Source: Thiomicrospira sp.
GTDB taxonomy: Bacteria > Pseudomonadota > Gammaproteobacteria > Thiomicrospirales > Thiomicrospiraceae
NCBI RefSeq assembly: GCF_014859555.1
Contig: NZ_JACUTY010000007.1
Coordinates: 1 to 56,693 of the forward strand
Length of the DNA stretch: 56,693 nucleotides
Reading direction: 5' to 3'
A program made the position numbers and the translations under genes. This document shows positions 55,855 through 56,693 of the stretch, in pieces (positions within the stretch are counted from its first letter, which is position 1; every line of letters begins with the position of its first letter). The notes beneath the pieces were generated by a model. The model did no database searches. It saw only the letters and a program-made list of their open reading frames with translations, and had not been told where the DNA came from.

Positions 55855-56618
55855 AGTCTATCCTTTTTACGTAACGAAACCATACCCGATGTTAACTCAA
55901 CTGTACCTTGATCAGATACATTATTAATAGTTTTAATTAAAAGACTACCCGAGTCTGAAACTCCAAGATAAAGGCCTTTATCAAATGACCACCCTTTCAA
56001 ATTAACAAGTTCACCAATTTGAAAATAATCAGAATTATTCCAGTTTGACTTATCAGATACCCATTTTTCAGGCTGGTACGAATCCGCAGTCTCTAGTAAA
56101 GCTTGAACCAACTTGAATGTTAAATCATATTTATTTTGACCTTCACTTAAAGGTACTCCCTTTGCACAATAATCTGAAAACTGATGTTCAAAACTTCCGG
56201 TATTAACTCCTAGTCCAATAACTAACCAACATAAATGATCAGTTCTATTTACCACTTCAACCAACAATCCCGCTACCTTTGAATCATCCATATAAATATC
56301 GTTCGGCCACTTGACTTTATAATCGTGCCCAGTATTAATCGCTAATGATTGTTTTACACGCAAGGCCAATAACTGACTAAACCCCTGCAGTTGATTAATT
56401 GGACAGTTGATAGGTAATAATAAGGAAAAGGTAATGGATTGCTGGTCTGATTCCCAGTGAGACTCTCGTTGTCCATAACCATTTGTCTGAATATCAGCAA
56501 TACAAAGACTCGGGATCAAAGTACTTTTTGCCTTATATTTTAAAAATTGGTTGGTTGAAGGAATAGAGCCAAAAAAGTCTACAGACAAATTAGGAAATCC
56601 AACTTTGAACAGTTCCAT
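55851..56618 (-). CDS. birA: biotin--protein ligase, without DNA-binding domain
   Basis: 255 residues: catalytic and C-terminal domains only, so it should not act as a bio-operon repressor. STNQFLK near residue 20, KWPNDIYMDDSKVAGLLVE near 114 and LVIGLGVNTG near 144 support the call. The biotinyl-AMP loop is unusual, reading QTNGYGQRESHW where E. coli has GRGRRGRKW. It attaches biotin to the acetyl-CoA carboxylase carrier protein. First gene of birA-coaX, downstream of a 5S rRNA end. Confidence 0.88.
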   Translation of the reverse strand: MELFKVGFPNLSVDFFGSIPSTNQFLKYKAKSTLIPSLCIADIQTNGYGQRESHWESDQQSITFSLLLPINCPINQLQGFSQLLALRVKQSLAINTGHDYKVKWPNDIYMDDSKVAGLLVEVVNRTDHLCWLVIGLGVNTGSFEHQFSDYCAKGVPLSEGQNKYDLTFKLVQALLETADSYQPEKWVSDKSNWNNSDYFQIGELVNLKGWSFDKGLYLGVSDSGSLLIKTINNVSDQGTVELTSGMVSLRKKDRL

Positions 56619-56646
56619 TAAAAACCTTAAGTTATTCTAGGCAAAA

Positions 56647-56672
56647 AAAAACCCCTCATGCGAGGGGTTTTT
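56647..56672 (-). terminator. terminator of the upstream rRNA operon
   Basis: Stem of up to eleven pairs, with CCCCTC/GAGGGG at its core and an ATGC loop, flanked by long A and T runs; it follows the 5S rRNA end on the minus strand. Confidence 0.85.
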
Positions 56673-56680
56673 AGATGTAT

Positions 56681-56693
56681 GGAGCTTGGCGAT
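56681..56693 (-). rRNA. 5S rRNA, 3' end only (partial)
   Basis: The last 13 bases, read on the minus strand as ATCGCCAAGCTCC, match the 3' end of gammaproteobacterial 5S rRNA and are followed by a strong terminator. The rest lies outside the window. Confidence 0.6.

Overview
The window is a chromosomal segment of a gammaproteobacterium. Gene content and style point to the Thiomicrospira/Hydrogenovibrio/Thiomicrorhabdus group of sulfur oxidisers. Supporting signs are a Helicobacter-type malate:quinone oxidoreductase, MetX-MetW methionine synthesis, the Pseudomonas-like order gshB...yqgE-ruvX-pyrR-pyrB-pseudo-pyrC, and moderate GC with dense gene packing. The taxon is an inference; no 16S rRNA is present.

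Layout. Positions 1-4.8 kb hold an arsenic-linked block on the minus strand (ArsJ exporter, its partner glyceraldehyde-3-phosphate dehydrogenase, an ArsP-type permease and a membrane-anchored Cys-rich thioredoxin), with a small outer-membrane barrel gene between. 5.1-8.5 kb carries mqo, a CobW-type metallochaperone and folE2. 8.49-10.74 kb is a decayed ISL3-type insertion element with terminal inverted repeats, an 8-bp target duplication, a multiply broken transposase and two intact passenger genes (DUF4160, DUF2442). 10.8-19.1 kb has yjfB-like, yidD, proC, yggT, metX, metW, a PilZ protein, radC, rpmB-rpmG and nnr. 19.1-25.7 kb is a long run gshB-apbE-yqgE-ruvX-pyrR-pyrB-pseudo-dihydroorotase-degenerate PyrK-like protein. 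25.7-33.3 kb has ppk2, yggS, a chemoreceptor, a second dihydroorotase and an aldehyde dehydrogenase. 33.3-38.8 kb has two diguanylate cyclases flanking rlmI and gcvH. 39-46.5 kb has ggt, folM, an epimerase, mutM, a lipoprotein and a P-type ATPase. 46.5-53 kb has coaD, rsmD, an M16 peptidase pair, ftsY, an RMF-like membrane protein and a transglycosylase. The right end has fabB, fabA, tRNA-Thr, coaX, birA and the last bases of a 5S rRNA, so an rRNA operon lies just outside.

The most striking signal is not a gene. The 10-bp palindrome CCAGGCCTGG occurs 23 times by my reading (about 0.05 expected by chance), usually as the 12-mer ACCAGGCCTGGT. It is read in all three codon phases (Gln-Ala-Trp, Pro-Gly-Leu, Arg-Pro-Gly), which argues for a DNA-level function. 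Three further copies sit between genes just downstream of stop codons as longer perfect dyads. Other notable items are an apparent pair of pseudo-enzymes in the pyrimidine operon, a ribosome-modulation-factor-like domain tethered to the membrane next to ftsY, a PilZ protein split by a long insertion, and a BirA with an altered biotinyl-AMP loop.

All counts and matches were made by eye without any database search.
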